Shown: positions 52,734 to 62,065 of the stretch, one piece after another
How positions within the stretch are numbered: position 1 is the first letter of the stretch
Layout of the letters: each line of letters starts with the position of its first letter
NCBI RefSeq assembly: GCF_024198235.1
Contig: NZ_JAKCFB010000005.1
Coordinates: 62,001 to 126,000 of the forward strand
Reading direction: 5' to 3'
Source: Myxococcus dinghuensis
GTDB taxonomy: Bacteria; Myxococcota; Myxococcia; Myxococcales; Myxococcaceae
DNA: 64,000 nt
Position numbers and translations under genes: made by a program
Notes under the pieces: generated by a model
What the model saw: the letters and a program-made list of their open reading frames with translations, nothing else
Databases searched by the model: none
Told to the model about the DNA's origin: nothing

Positions 52734-53966
52734 ATGCCTGGAATCGTCGCGTTGTGGGATGAATGGTGTGCCCGGCAGGTCAGCGCGGGCTTCGAGGGGC
52801 TGCACGGTGCCGAGCCGCTCTCCCCCGAACAGCTCGACCCGTACGAGGCCGCCTTCTGGCGGCGTGGCTTCGACCTCCCGGACGACCTGCGCGAGCTGCT
52901 CGTCGCGCGCGGCATCGTGTGGGTCGCGCCCATCGAGCTCGATGACGGAGACCTGGTTCCGGGCCTGCGCCTGCTCAGCACCCCGCGCCTGCTCGATGAC
53001 CACGACCGACACCTGGAGCTGGCCGAGCTCAACGGCGTGGCTCGCGCCGCGCAGTGGATGCTGTTCACCACGGAGCGCGGCGACCTCGACTCCGCCTGGG
53101 CACTCGACCACCGCTTCGGTGCCCATGGCGTCGGCGCCTACTCCCAGGACCTCGTCTCCACCCACTCCGTGGACCCCGCCGAGCCCCTGCCCTCCGCGTC
53201 TCCCGATATCCACACCTGGCTCGCCGCGAAGCTGGAGGAACTCGACGCGCGACGCCAGGGCTTGAGCCGCGACGTCATCGACCTGGCGCTGGACGAAGTC
53301 CACGCCGCGCCGCCCTCGGCGGACGAGGCCTTCGCGGCGGCTCGACACGCCCTGCTCACCATGGCCGAGGCGCGCGTCGCCCGAGGCGGGCTCCGCTGGG
53401 AGACACTCGACCCGGACTGGCGGCGCCTCGCGAGCGGCACGCAAGACACCGAGCTGCTCCAGCGCATCCTCGACGGCGTGCGGGCGGATCGCCGCAAGGG
53501 CCGCCCCGGAGTCCCCTTCGACCTGATCGCCCGAGGCGCGGACTGGCCCTGGGACTACCCGGGCCCCGGCCAGCTCGTGGCCCGGCTCGATGAGCCCGCA
53601 CGCAGGAAGGTCATCGCCTGGGCGCTCGGCCGCGCCATCCAGCACACCCAGGAGGGCACGGCGCTCCACGCCGCCAGGGAGGCCCTCGCCTCGGGGCACG
53701 GCGGCCCCCGAGACTTGTCGCGCAATCTCTGCGCCGAGGGCTGGACGGAGCGCCCCATCGACCTCATGACCCCCGCCGGACGCGGCCGCCTCCTCGCGCG
53801 AGCAGCGGCGCTCGCGCTGTCATCCCCCACCGAACCCAACCTGGAGCGCGTGCTGACCCTCTGCGCGACCGTGGGCGCGGGGCAGCCAGGCGCCTGGAAC
53901 CTGCTCGACGCGTGGGATCACCTCGAGGCCGTCGTGCTCGGACGCACGCCGCCAGACCGCGCCTGA
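52734..53966 (+). CDS. SUKH/SMI1-KNR4-like domain protein
   Basis: A 410-residue soluble protein. Residues 25-170 have the SUKH/SMI1-KNR4 pattern: LSPEQLDPYEAAFWRRGFDLPDDLRELLVARGIVWV (core FDLPDDLRELL), LELAELNGVARAAQWMLFTT, and a distal segment. The rest (170-405) is helical with no recognised domain (DEAFAAARHALLTMAE, RLLARAAALALSSP). SUKH proteins are often immunity proteins to polymorphic toxins; here no toxin is adjacent. The family assignment is moderate. Confidence 0.6.
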   Translation: MPGIVALWDEWCARQVSAGFEGLHGAEPLSPEQLDPYEAAFWRRGFDLPDDLRELLVARGIVWVAPIELDDGDLVPGLRLLSTPRLLDDHDRHLELAELNGVARAAQWMLFTTERGDLDSAWALDHRFGAHGVGAYSQDLVSTHSVDPAEPLPSASPDIHTWLAAKLEELDARRQGLSRDVIDLALDEVHAAPPSADEAFAAARHALLTMAEARVARGGLRWETLDPDWRRLASGTQDTELLQRILDGVRADRRKGRPGVPFDLIARGADWPWDYPGPGQLVARLDEPARRKVIAWALGRAIQHTQEGTALHAAREALASGHGGPRDLSRNLCAEGWTERPIDLMTPAGRGRLLARAAALALSSPTEPNLERVLTLCATVGAGQPGAWNLLDAWDHLEAVVLGRTPPDRA

Positions 53967-54059
53967 CCGGGCTCCCGGCCCGCCACGGGGCCTCATGGCG
54001 AACAGCCGGCACTCCCTGGGAGCCCCCACCTTCACGGCCGGCGGCTCCCCCGGCGGACA

Positions 54060-54096
54060 GGGCCCCGTCCCCCAGCAGACAGGCGGTGGGGGGCCC
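54060..54096 (+). terminator. Terminator-like hairpin upstream of the SUFU gene
   Basis: GGGCCCC (54060-54066) pairs with GGGGCCC (54090-54096), 23-base loop, followed by TCTTC. It lies 94 bases after the SUKH-like stop. Confidence 0.4.
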
Positions 54097-54143
54097 TCTT
54101 CGGAATGTTGTGAAACCGGGGCGACCCTCTAGAGTGGAGGCGT

Positions 54144-54833
54144 ATGAAAGCCCCGGAGACGGACGAGGACTTCATCCAGTGGTACGAGGACTGCTGGGCG
54201 GACCGCGATGAAGTCGAGTACCCCAAGATGTTCGGCGCCATCGACGAAGGCGTCTTCACGCTGGACCAGACCGACGCCATCCAGGCGTGGATGGAGAGCG
54301 ACCTCGCGCAGGTACAAGGTGAACCGGACCCCAACTGGGGCCCGATGGGCGTGCGCGTCGCGCCCCCCAGCGCGGACTACCCCTACTGGACCTATGTGAC
54401 CAGCGGGCTGTCCAACCCGTTCACCATCACCCCCGGAGAGGAGTTCCCCGACGACGCACCCAGTGGCATCGGCTACGAGATGGTCATCCACACGCCGGAG
54501 GAGGCCAAGTGGCCCGTGTTCCGGCTGCTGGACATGATGGCCTACAACCTCGTGTGCATGCGCGCCTTCGCCCTCAACCACCGCTATCCGGTGGAGGGGA
54601 CGCTCGACGGCGGCGAGTCCAAGCTCAGCGGCTTCGCCTTCGTGCGCGACCCGTCCCGCCCCGACCACTTCGCCCTGCCCAGCGGCAAGGTGCAGTTGCT
54701 CACGCTCGTGGGTGTCACCAAGAACGAGATGGCCTTCGCCCGCTCCAACGGCATGGACAAGCTGATGGAGAAGCTGGTGGCCGCCGGAACGGGCTACATC
54801 ACCCACCCGGACCGCGAGGAAGTGAAGCTGTAA
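54144..54833 (+). CDS. Suppressor of fused (SUFU) domain protein
   Basis: A 229-residue protein with the bacterial SUFU layout. After an acidic start (DEDFIQWYEDCWADR), VRVAPPSADYPYWTYVTSGLS is followed by GYEMVIHTPEEAKWPVFRLLDMMAYNLV and ending FVRDPSRP...LLTLVGVTKNEMAFARSNG (core VGVTKNEMAFAR). SUFU domains occur in bacteria as immunity proteins to polymorphic toxins (Zhang/Iyer/Aravind classification) and otherwise with unknown roles. It is a single gene, 177 bases after the SUKH-like gene on the same strand. Confidence 0.85.
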   Translation: MKAPETDEDFIQWYEDCWADRDEVEYPKMFGAIDEGVFTLDQTDAIQAWMESDLAQVQGEPDPNWGPMGVRVAPPSADYPYWTYVTSGLSNPFTITPGEEFPDDAPSGIGYEMVIHTPEEAKWPVFRLLDMMAYNLVCMRAFALNHRYPVEGTLDGGESKLSGFAFVRDPSRPDHFALPSGKVQLLTLVGVTKNEMAFARSNGMDKLMEKLVAAGTGYITHPDREEVKL

Positions 54834-56852
54834 TCAACTCCCGCCCGCCACGCGTGACGGTGCCCCCAGGGCCCCGACGCGTGGCGGCGCCCCTTCCACC
54901 AGCGCCCGCAGCGTCCCGGGGTCGAAGGGCTTCTCGATGCGCGGCAGCGGCACCGACTGGAGGAACGTCCGCGCCCGCTCCGTGAACGCGCCGCCCGTCA
55001 TGAAGACGAAGCGCGACAGCAGTTGAGGCCGCCGCGCCACCAGCGCCGCGTGCAGGTCCATCCCCGTCACGTCCGCCATCATCAGGTCGCAGAAGACGCG
55101 GTCGAAGTCGTCGTCGCGCGCCAGGAGCTCCAGCGCCTCGCGTCCGCTGTGCACCACCACCACCTCGTGGTGACGCCCCAACAGCCGGTGCAGCAGCGAC
55201 GCCAGTTGCGGCTCGTCGTCCACCACCAGCACCCGCTTGCGCACCGGCACCTCGTCCGACGCGCGCGAGGAGACCTGCGGGCTCACCGCCGCCGCGACGG
55301 GCAGCCGCACGCGGAACGTGCTCCCCGCCCCCGGCGTGCTCGTCACCGACAGCTCGCCGCGCATGCTGCGCACCATGCCCAGGCTGGTGGACAACCCCAG
55401 CCCGCTGCCCGCGCCGATGGGGCGCGTGGTGAAGAAGGGCTCGAAGACGCGCGCCAGCACCTCCGGCGTCATGCCGTGCCCCGTGTCCTCCACCTCCACC
55501 ACCACCCACGGGCCGTCCACCCGCGTGGTGAGCGAGACACGGTGGTGCGTGAAGTCACCCTCCGGAATCGCCAGCGCCGCGTTGACCAGCAGGTGCAGGA
55601 ACACCTGCCCCAGCCGCGCCTCGTGCGCCATGACGGTGGGCACCTCCGCGTAGCGCCGCACCACCTCCGCGCGGTAGCGCAGGTGCGGCATCGCCATGGA
55701 CAGGCCGAACTCCAGCGCCGCGTGCACGTCCACCGGCGACAGGTGCGGTTCGTCCGCGCGGGCGAACGTCTGCAGGTCCCGGACGATGACGCGGATGCGC
55801 TCGGCGCCCTCGCGGGCCTCGCGCAGCGCCTCCAGCGCCTCGCACAGCGGCGTGCCCTTCACGCCGCCCCCGTCCAGGTGCTCCAACTGCTCCAGCGCGA
55901 ACTGGAGGTTGCCGCTGACGTAGGAGAGCGGGTTGTTGATTTCGTGGCCCACGCCCTCGGCGAGCTGACCCGCCATGGCCAGCTTCTCCGACTGCACCAG
56001 CCGCTCGCGCGCGGCGACCAGCTCCTGCGTGCGCTCGCGCACCAGGGCCTCGGCCTCCAGGCGGCCGGAGTGCTCCCGCGTGAGCAGCGCGTCGCGCTCC
56101 GCCTCCGCGCGCTTCTTGCCGGTGATGTCGCGCGAGAAGACAGACACGTTCTGTCCGGAGCACCACGCGTGCACCTCGTGCCAGCGGTCCGGCGCGGAGC
56201 GCACCTCGAAGACGGTGGAGGAGCTCTGATCGGCCACGCGCCGCAGCTCGCGCTCGAACAGCGTGCCGATGAGCTCCGGACATGCCTGCCACAGCACGCG
56301 GCGGAAGACCTGCTCCTGTGAGCGCCCCGTGATTTCGGCCGCCTGCCGGTTGACGTAGGTGACGCGCCACTCGGCGTCCACGGTGAAGAACGCCTCGGGC
56401 GTGCTCTCCAGCACGTCGCGCACCCAGTCCAGCGTGTCGCGGAGGCCCTCCTCCACGCGCAGGGCGCTGGTGACGTCGCGCAGGCGCAGCAGCACGCCGT
56501 CGCGCAGCGGCACCGCAGTGCTGTGCAGCACCGCGTCCCCCTCCGGGAAGCTGTCCGCGGCGGGACGGCCCGACTCCACCACGTGCCGCAGCACCGCCAG
56601 CCGTCCGCCCAGCCCCGCGTTCGCCGGCAGCTCCCCCAGCCGCTTGCCCCGCAGCGGCTCCGATCCCAACCGGAGCGCCTGCGAGGCCGCGGGGTTGGCC
56701 CACAGCCACTCGAAGTCGACGATGGCGCCCGCGGCGTCGCGCACCGCGAGCAGCACCATGCAGCCCTCGGAGTCGTGGCGCTCGGCCTCCTCCAACGCCG
56801 CCAACAACGTGTCCGCGCCCGTTCCCGGCTGTCTGGTGTCCGTCGCCGACAT
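54834..56852 (-). CDS. PAS sensor hybrid histidine kinase with receiver
   Basis: A 672-residue kinase from ATG 56852. PAS domains (about 15-125 and 140-260), a coiled linker, HisKA with His303 in EGVGHEINNPLSYV, HATPase_c with VNAALAIPE, DTGHGM and GSGLGLSTS boxes, and a C-terminal receiver (about 540-660) with Asp589 in FCDLMMADVTG and Lys in RIEKPF. It can phosphorylate its own receiver and then pass the phosphate on. There is no membrane segment. It ends directly next to the stop of the SUFU gene on the other strand. Confidence 0.92.
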   Translation of the reverse strand: MSATDTRQPGTGADTLLAALEEAERHDSEGCMVLLAVRDAAGAIVDFEWLWANPAASQALRLGSEPLRGKRLGELPANAGLGGRLAVLRHVVESGRPAADSFPEGDAVLHSTAVPLRDGVLLRLRDVTSALRVEEGLRDTLDWVRDVLESTPEAFFTVDAEWRVTYVNRQAAEITGRSQEQVFRRVLWQACPELIGTLFERELRRVADQSSSTVFEVRSAPDRWHEVHAWCSGQNVSVFSRDITGKKRAEAERDALLTREHSGRLEAEALVRERTQELVAARERLVQSEKLAMAGQLAEGVGHEINNPLSYVSGNLQFALEQLEHLDGGGVKGTPLCEALEALREAREGAERIRVIVRDLQTFARADEPHLSPVDVHAALEFGLSMAMPHLRYRAEVVRRYAEVPTVMAHEARLGQVFLHLLVNAALAIPEGDFTHHRVSLTTRVDGPWVVVEVEDTGHGMTPEVLARVFEPFFTTRPIGAGSGLGLSTSLGMVRSMRGELSVTSTPGAGSTFRVRLPVAAAVSPQVSSRASDEVPVRKRVLVVDDEPQLASLLHRLLGRHHEVVVVHSGREALELLARDDDFDRVFCDLMMADVTGMDLHAALVARRPQLLSRFVFMTGGAFTERARTFLQSVPLPRIEKPFDPGTLRALVEGAPPRVGALGAPSRVAGGS

Positions 56853-57082
56853 GTCACGCCCACTCCGGGCGAATGCTCGGCCCGGAGGCAATCCCCTCCA
56901 GGCCCCACGGGGGACCAAAATTCTCGGAAACGTCCGGAGTCCCCGCATGTCGCCATGAAAGGAGTGCTGGCACAAGCAAGGACAGCGGGTGGGCATCCAC
57001 CGACATCTTTCGAGAGGTATTCGGAGACCCTCGAGGGGTCATCCGCGAGGCAATCCCGCGAGTCCTCCGCGCGCGTGCGCGC

Positions 57083-58384
<1,302 letters not shown>

Positions 58385-58404
58385 TCCAGGATGCGGCCAC
58401 CGAC

Positions 58405-59481
58405 ATGACGCCCACCCTCATCACCGCCGTGAGCTTCTCGCCGTTGGACCTGCCGCTGACGGAGCCGTTCGCCATCGCCACGGGCGCGCAGCATGTCGCG
58501 CAGAACGTGCTGGTGACCCTCACCCTGGCGGACGGCACGGTGGGGTTGGGCGAGGCGGCGCCCTTCCCCGCGGTGAGCGGCGAAACGCAGGCGAGCACCC
58601 TCGCCGCGCTGGAGCCGCTGCGCGCCACGCTGCTCGGCAAGGACGTGCGGGCGTGGCGCCCGCTGTCGGAGTGGCTGGGGGACCTCCTGCCCCTGGCGCC
58701 GGCCGCGCGGGCAGGCGTGGAGACGGCGGTGCTGGACGCGCTGGCGCGGCACCACCGCGTGCCGCTGTCCGTGCTGTTCGGAGGCGCGGGGACGACGCTG
58801 GACATCGACATGACCGTGACGGCGGGCGACGTGGCGCACGCGACGGAGTCCGCGCGGGCCATCCTCGCCCGCGGCATCACCACGCTGAAGGTCAAGGTCG
58901 GCGCCCTCCCCCCCGACGAGGACGCGGCCCGGATGGTGGCCATCCATCAAGTCGCGCCCCACGCGCGGCTCCTCGCGGACGCCAACGGCGGCTATGACGT
59001 GGCGGAGGCCCTGGCCTTCCTGAAAGAGCTGGAACGGGCGGAAGTGCCGCTGGCCCTGCTGGAGCAGCCGGTGCCGGCGTCGGACCTCGCGGGGATGGCG
59101 GAGGTGGCGCGGCGCTCGCGCGTGCGGGTGTACGCGGACGAGTCCGCCCGCTCGGCGAAGGACGTGCTGCGCCTCATCCGCGAGCAGGCAGCGCACGGCA
59201 TCAACATCAAGACCATGAAGTGCGGCGTGGTGGAGGCGCTGACGCTGTGGAGCCTGGCGCGCGCCGCGGGCCTGGAGCTGATGGTGGGGGGCATGGTGGA
59301 GAGCGTGCTCGCGATGAGCGCGTCCGCGCACCTGGCCGCGGGCCTGGGCGGCTTCACGTACGCGGACCTGGACACCCCCCTCTTCATCGCGCACCATCCG
59401 TTCCAAGGTGGCATCAGTTACTCGGGTGCAACATTGAGTCTGGGTTCTGACGCGCCGGGACATGGTGTCACACGGGCGTGA
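58405..59481 (+). CDS. Dipeptide epimerase (enolase superfamily)
   Basis: A 358-residue muconate-lactonizing-like enzyme. The N-terminal capping domain (LTEPFAIATG) is followed by a TIM barrel with TTLKVKVG (KxK), LADANGGYD, ALLEQPVP, VYADESARS and INIKTMKCG, giving the lysine pair and three metal ligands of L-Ala-D/L-Glu type epimerases. It should interconvert L-Ala-D-Glu and L-Ala-L-Glu or a related dipeptide, as in murein peptide recycling. It follows the GIY-YIG gene by 20 bases, probably by chance. Confidence 0.9.
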   Translation: MTPTLITAVSFSPLDLPLTEPFAIATGAQHVAQNVLVTLTLADGTVGLGEAAPFPAVSGETQASTLAALEPLRATLLGKDVRAWRPLSEWLGDLLPLAPAARAGVETAVLDALARHHRVPLSVLFGGAGTTLDIDMTVTAGDVAHATESARAILARGITTLKVKVGALPPDEDAARMVAIHQVAPHARLLADANGGYDVAEALAFLKELERAEVPLALLEQPVPASDLAGMAEVARRSRVRVYADESARSAKDVLRLIREQAAHGINIKTMKCGVVEALTLWSLARAAGLELMVGGMVESVLAMSASAHLAAGLGGFTYADLDTPLFIAHHPFQGGISYSGATLSLGSDAPGHGVTRA

Positions 59482-59535
59482 TGACACCGGGAGACCGTGG
59501 CAGCCCACCCGGGGTGTCGCGGTAGGATGGCCTTC

Positions 59536-59904
59536 ATGAACGTGGCCGTCTGTGTCGGATGCGGCGAAACCAAGGAGGGCGCGTTCACGCCCTGCGATGA
59601 GTGTGGGCTGGACCCCGCGCGCGCCGGCACGGACCGGATGCTCCAGGCGCGGAGCCTGCTGTTGTCGGAGCGGTTCCATTCCGAGCGCGAGCTGCTGGCG
59701 CTGGGCCGGAAGATCCACCTGGGCGAGGCCGTGCCCTACGACACGGCGAAGCTGGCGGAGCTGGTGGAGGAGCTGAAGACGCGGAAGCTGCCCATCGTCT
59801 CCTCCTCGGGGCCGGGCTGCTCCATCCTGACCTGGGGCATCCTCGGCATGATGGGCACGCTGGCCGCGGGGCTCGGCTGGTTGTGGTGGTCCGCGCGCGG
59901 CTGA
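59536..59904 (+). CDS. Small zinc-ribbon protein with C-terminal membrane anchor
   Basis: A 122-residue protein. CVGCGE...PCDECG near the N-terminus (two CxxC pairs) is a zinc ribbon. The middle is helical (LLLSERFHSERELLALGRKIH). A single hydrophobic segment (ILTWGILGMMGTLAAGLGWLWW) ends the protein, making it tail-anchored. I recognise no named family. The start may be ATG 59527 or 59536. It may follow the epimerase in the same transcript. Confidence 0.65.
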   Translation: MNVAVCVGCGETKEGAFTPCDECGLDPARAGTDRMLQARSLLLSERFHSERELLALGRKIHLGEAVPYDTAKLAELVEELKTRKLPIVSSSGPGCSILTWGILGMMGTLAAGLGWLWWSARG

Positions 59905-59908
59905 GCGC

Positions 59909-61126
59909 TCAAGGCGCGGCGACGGCCCTCGCGGCGACGTCCAGGGCCTTGTCGAGCTGGACGTCCCCTCCACCCGCGAACGGCAGCGAGTCCGCCACCT
60001 CCACGTCCACCGGCACCCCCTGGCCCTCCAGCCGCGTGCCGTCCACCTCCACGTCCTCCACGGCGAGGTAGAGCAGAGCGCCGTTGGACAACCGCAGCGG
60101 GGTGCCCGCGAGCACGGCGCCCGCGGTGCGCTGCCCCACCAGCGTGGCCAGGCCGTGGCGCTTCATGGCGAAGGCGACCAGCTCCTTCCCGCTGCGGGAG
60201 TTGTCGTTGACGAGCAGCACCACGGGCTTGCGCCACGTGGGGGCCCAGGTGTTGCGCGTGCCGTCGCGACGGATGCCGGTGAAGGTGGGCACGGCGCGGT
60301 CGAAGAGGTTGAGGAACTGGGGATTGCATCCGCCCCAGCCGTCGCGGAAGTCGAGGACGAGCGCGTCCGCCTGGGCGAAGTCGCCGCCCAGCGTCTCCTC
60401 GAGCTTCTGCTGATGCTCGGGCCCCGCGCACGAGTAGAGCTGCTGGTAGGCCACGCGACGCCCGCTCCGCTCGACGACGCGGGAGCTGGCCTGCTGGGCC
60501 TCCAGCCACTCCCCCTTCGGATTCACGCGCCGCGGGGTGACGGTGAGCGTGAGGGGCTCGCCGCCGCGGGTCCGCTCGACGCCGAAGCGGGTGGGCTTGC
60601 CCACGCGCGCGTCGAGGGCGGCGAGCGACACGAAGGGCTTGCCCTCGACGGACACGAGCCGGTCTCCCCGCAACAGGCCCGCCTTCGCGGCGGGGCCTCC
60701 GACGAAGACGTGGCGGAGGAAGAAGCCCTCCGGCGTCTCCTGGACGTCCGCGCCGATGGAGGGGGCGTCGACGCGCGCGAGCTCGAGGTAGCGCTGGAAG
60801 ATGGCGGAGAGGGCCGTGTGGCCCTGGCTGCCGCGCGGGTAGTAGGCGGTGTGCGAGGCCTTCAGCTCCGAGAGAACCTCGGTGGTACGCCGCTCGAAGT
60901 CCTCCGCGCTGGTGGCGGCGGCGCCGTAACCCTGGTGCGCCGTGGCCCAGGCCTCTGCGCGCTTCGCGTCGAAGAACCGGGTGCGCACGAGCTCGACGAC
61001 CTCGTCACCGAGCTTCGCGAAGGGCGGCGGTGTCGCGGCCTGGACGACCGAGGCGAGCAGCAGGCAACCCGCCAGGAGCGCTCCGCGCGCTCGCATCCCC
61101 ATGCCCCGTGGCTCCTGACGCTTCAT
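59909..61126 (-). CDS. S41 family (C-terminal processing) peptidase
   Basis: A 405-residue secreted peptidase: signal peptide (GALLAGCLLLASVVQA), an N-terminal helical region, a PDZ domain (about 130-200, GFFLRHVFVGGPAAKAGLLRGDRLVSVEG) and the tail-specific protease domain with DALVLDFRDGWGG and the catalytic Ser310 in VNDNSRSGKELVAF. AGGAGGA lies before ATG 61126. A dyad Lys is seen in the following GKELVAFAMKR segment. It probably degrades or processes periplasmic proteins. Its stop faces that of the zinc-ribbon gene across 4 bases. Confidence 0.9.
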   Translation of the reverse strand: MKRQEPRGMGMRARGALLAGCLLLASVVQAATPPPFAKLGDEVVELVRTRFFDAKRAEAWATAHQGYGAAATSAEDFERRTTEVLSELKASHTAYYPRGSQGHTALSAIFQRYLELARVDAPSIGADVQETPEGFFLRHVFVGGPAAKAGLLRGDRLVSVEGKPFVSLAALDARVGKPTRFGVERTRGGEPLTLTVTPRRVNPKGEWLEAQQASSRVVERSGRRVAYQQLYSCAGPEHQQKLEETLGGDFAQADALVLDFRDGWGGCNPQFLNLFDRAVPTFTGIRRDGTRNTWAPTWRKPVVLLVNDNSRSGKELVAFAMKRHGLATLVGQRTAGAVLAGTPLRLSNGALLYLAVEDVEVDGTRLEGQGVPVDVEVADSLPFAGGGDVQLDKALDVAARAVAAP

Positions 61127-61285
61127 GCGATGGGTCCTCCTTCAAACTTCTTCATGGACGGCGCCCCGCCCGGACGTGACCTGTGGCGACCACGCTAGCA
61201 GCCACGCCCGCCCGGTCGTGCCAGGGATTCGTCCGTCTCGGCCCCACGAGCGGAAGGGGCGGTGGCTGGTTATGGAAGAGGCCTC

Positions 61286-61930
61286 GTGTTGGACACCTCC
61301 CTCGCACCGCTTCGTCTGGCATTGGTCGCGGAGGATCCGCTCGCCCGGGGAGCGCTCTCCCGGGTGCTGGGAGAGCAGGGGACCGAGCTGCTGGTCGTCG
61401 CGGCGGGGACCCAGGCCGAGCTGGAGTCCACGCGCGGCGAGCCCGTGGACGTCGTGCTCTGGGACACGGGCCTGCGCCCCGCGGACCCGGAGGCCCGGCT
61501 GGAGGCACCGGACCTGGGCGGGCCCGTGCTCGCCCTGGTGGCGGACGAGACCTCCGGTGAGCAGGTCCTGGCGACGGGGGTGCGTGGCCTCCTGTTCCGC
61601 GACGTGGCGCCCGCGCCGCTCACGGCGGCCCTCCTCGCCGTCTCGCGGGGACTCGCGGTCTACGAGCCGGGGCTCGCGGAGCTGCGTGCCCCCGCCTCTC
61701 GCAGTGGCCCCGCGACGGGCACCCTGGGCCCGGACGCCCTCACGCCCCGGGAGCGCGAGGTGCTGGCCCTGCTCGCGGAGGGCCTGTCGAACAAGGCCAT
61801 CGCGGACCGCCTCTCCATCAGCGACCACACGGCCAAGTTCCACGTGAACGCGGTGCTCTCCAAGCTGGGAGTCCAGCGCCGCACCGAGGCCGTCGTCCGC
61901 GCCGCGCGGATGGGACTCGTCACGCTGTAG
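61286..61930 (+). CDS. NarL/FixJ-type regulator with degenerate receiver
   Basis: A 214-residue protein. The LuxR-type HTH at the C-terminus is clear: LTPREREVLALLAEGLSNKAIADRLSISDHTAKFHVNAVLSKLGVQRRTEAV (core SNKAIADRLSISDHTAKFHV). The N-terminal part is a shortened receiver: LALVAEDPLARG, DVVLWDTGL with the acceptor-like Asp, but GVRGLLFRD has Arg where the receiver Lys should be. It may work without phosphorylation. The start GTG 61286 (GGAAGAGG upstream) is preferred over GTG 61262. Confidence 0.85.
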   Translation: MLDTSLAPLRLALVAEDPLARGALSRVLGEQGTELLVVAAGTQAELESTRGEPVDVVLWDTGLRPADPEARLEAPDLGGPVLALVADETSGEQVLATGVRGLLFRDVAPAPLTAALLAVSRGLAVYEPGLAELRAPASRSGPATGTLGPDALTPREREVLALLAEGLSNKAIADRLSISDHTAKFHVNAVLSKLGVQRRTEAVVRAARMGLVTL

Positions 61931-62065
61931 ACACCCGGCGCGCGCGACCAGCGTCCGTGAAGTCCACTTCCGCTGTCGCCTCCCGCATCCCCGCCACGGT
62001 CCAGCCGTTCACCGTTCCACGAACGCGGCCCCGCGCCGCGCGGCGAGTGCCCATGCATCGCAGCC

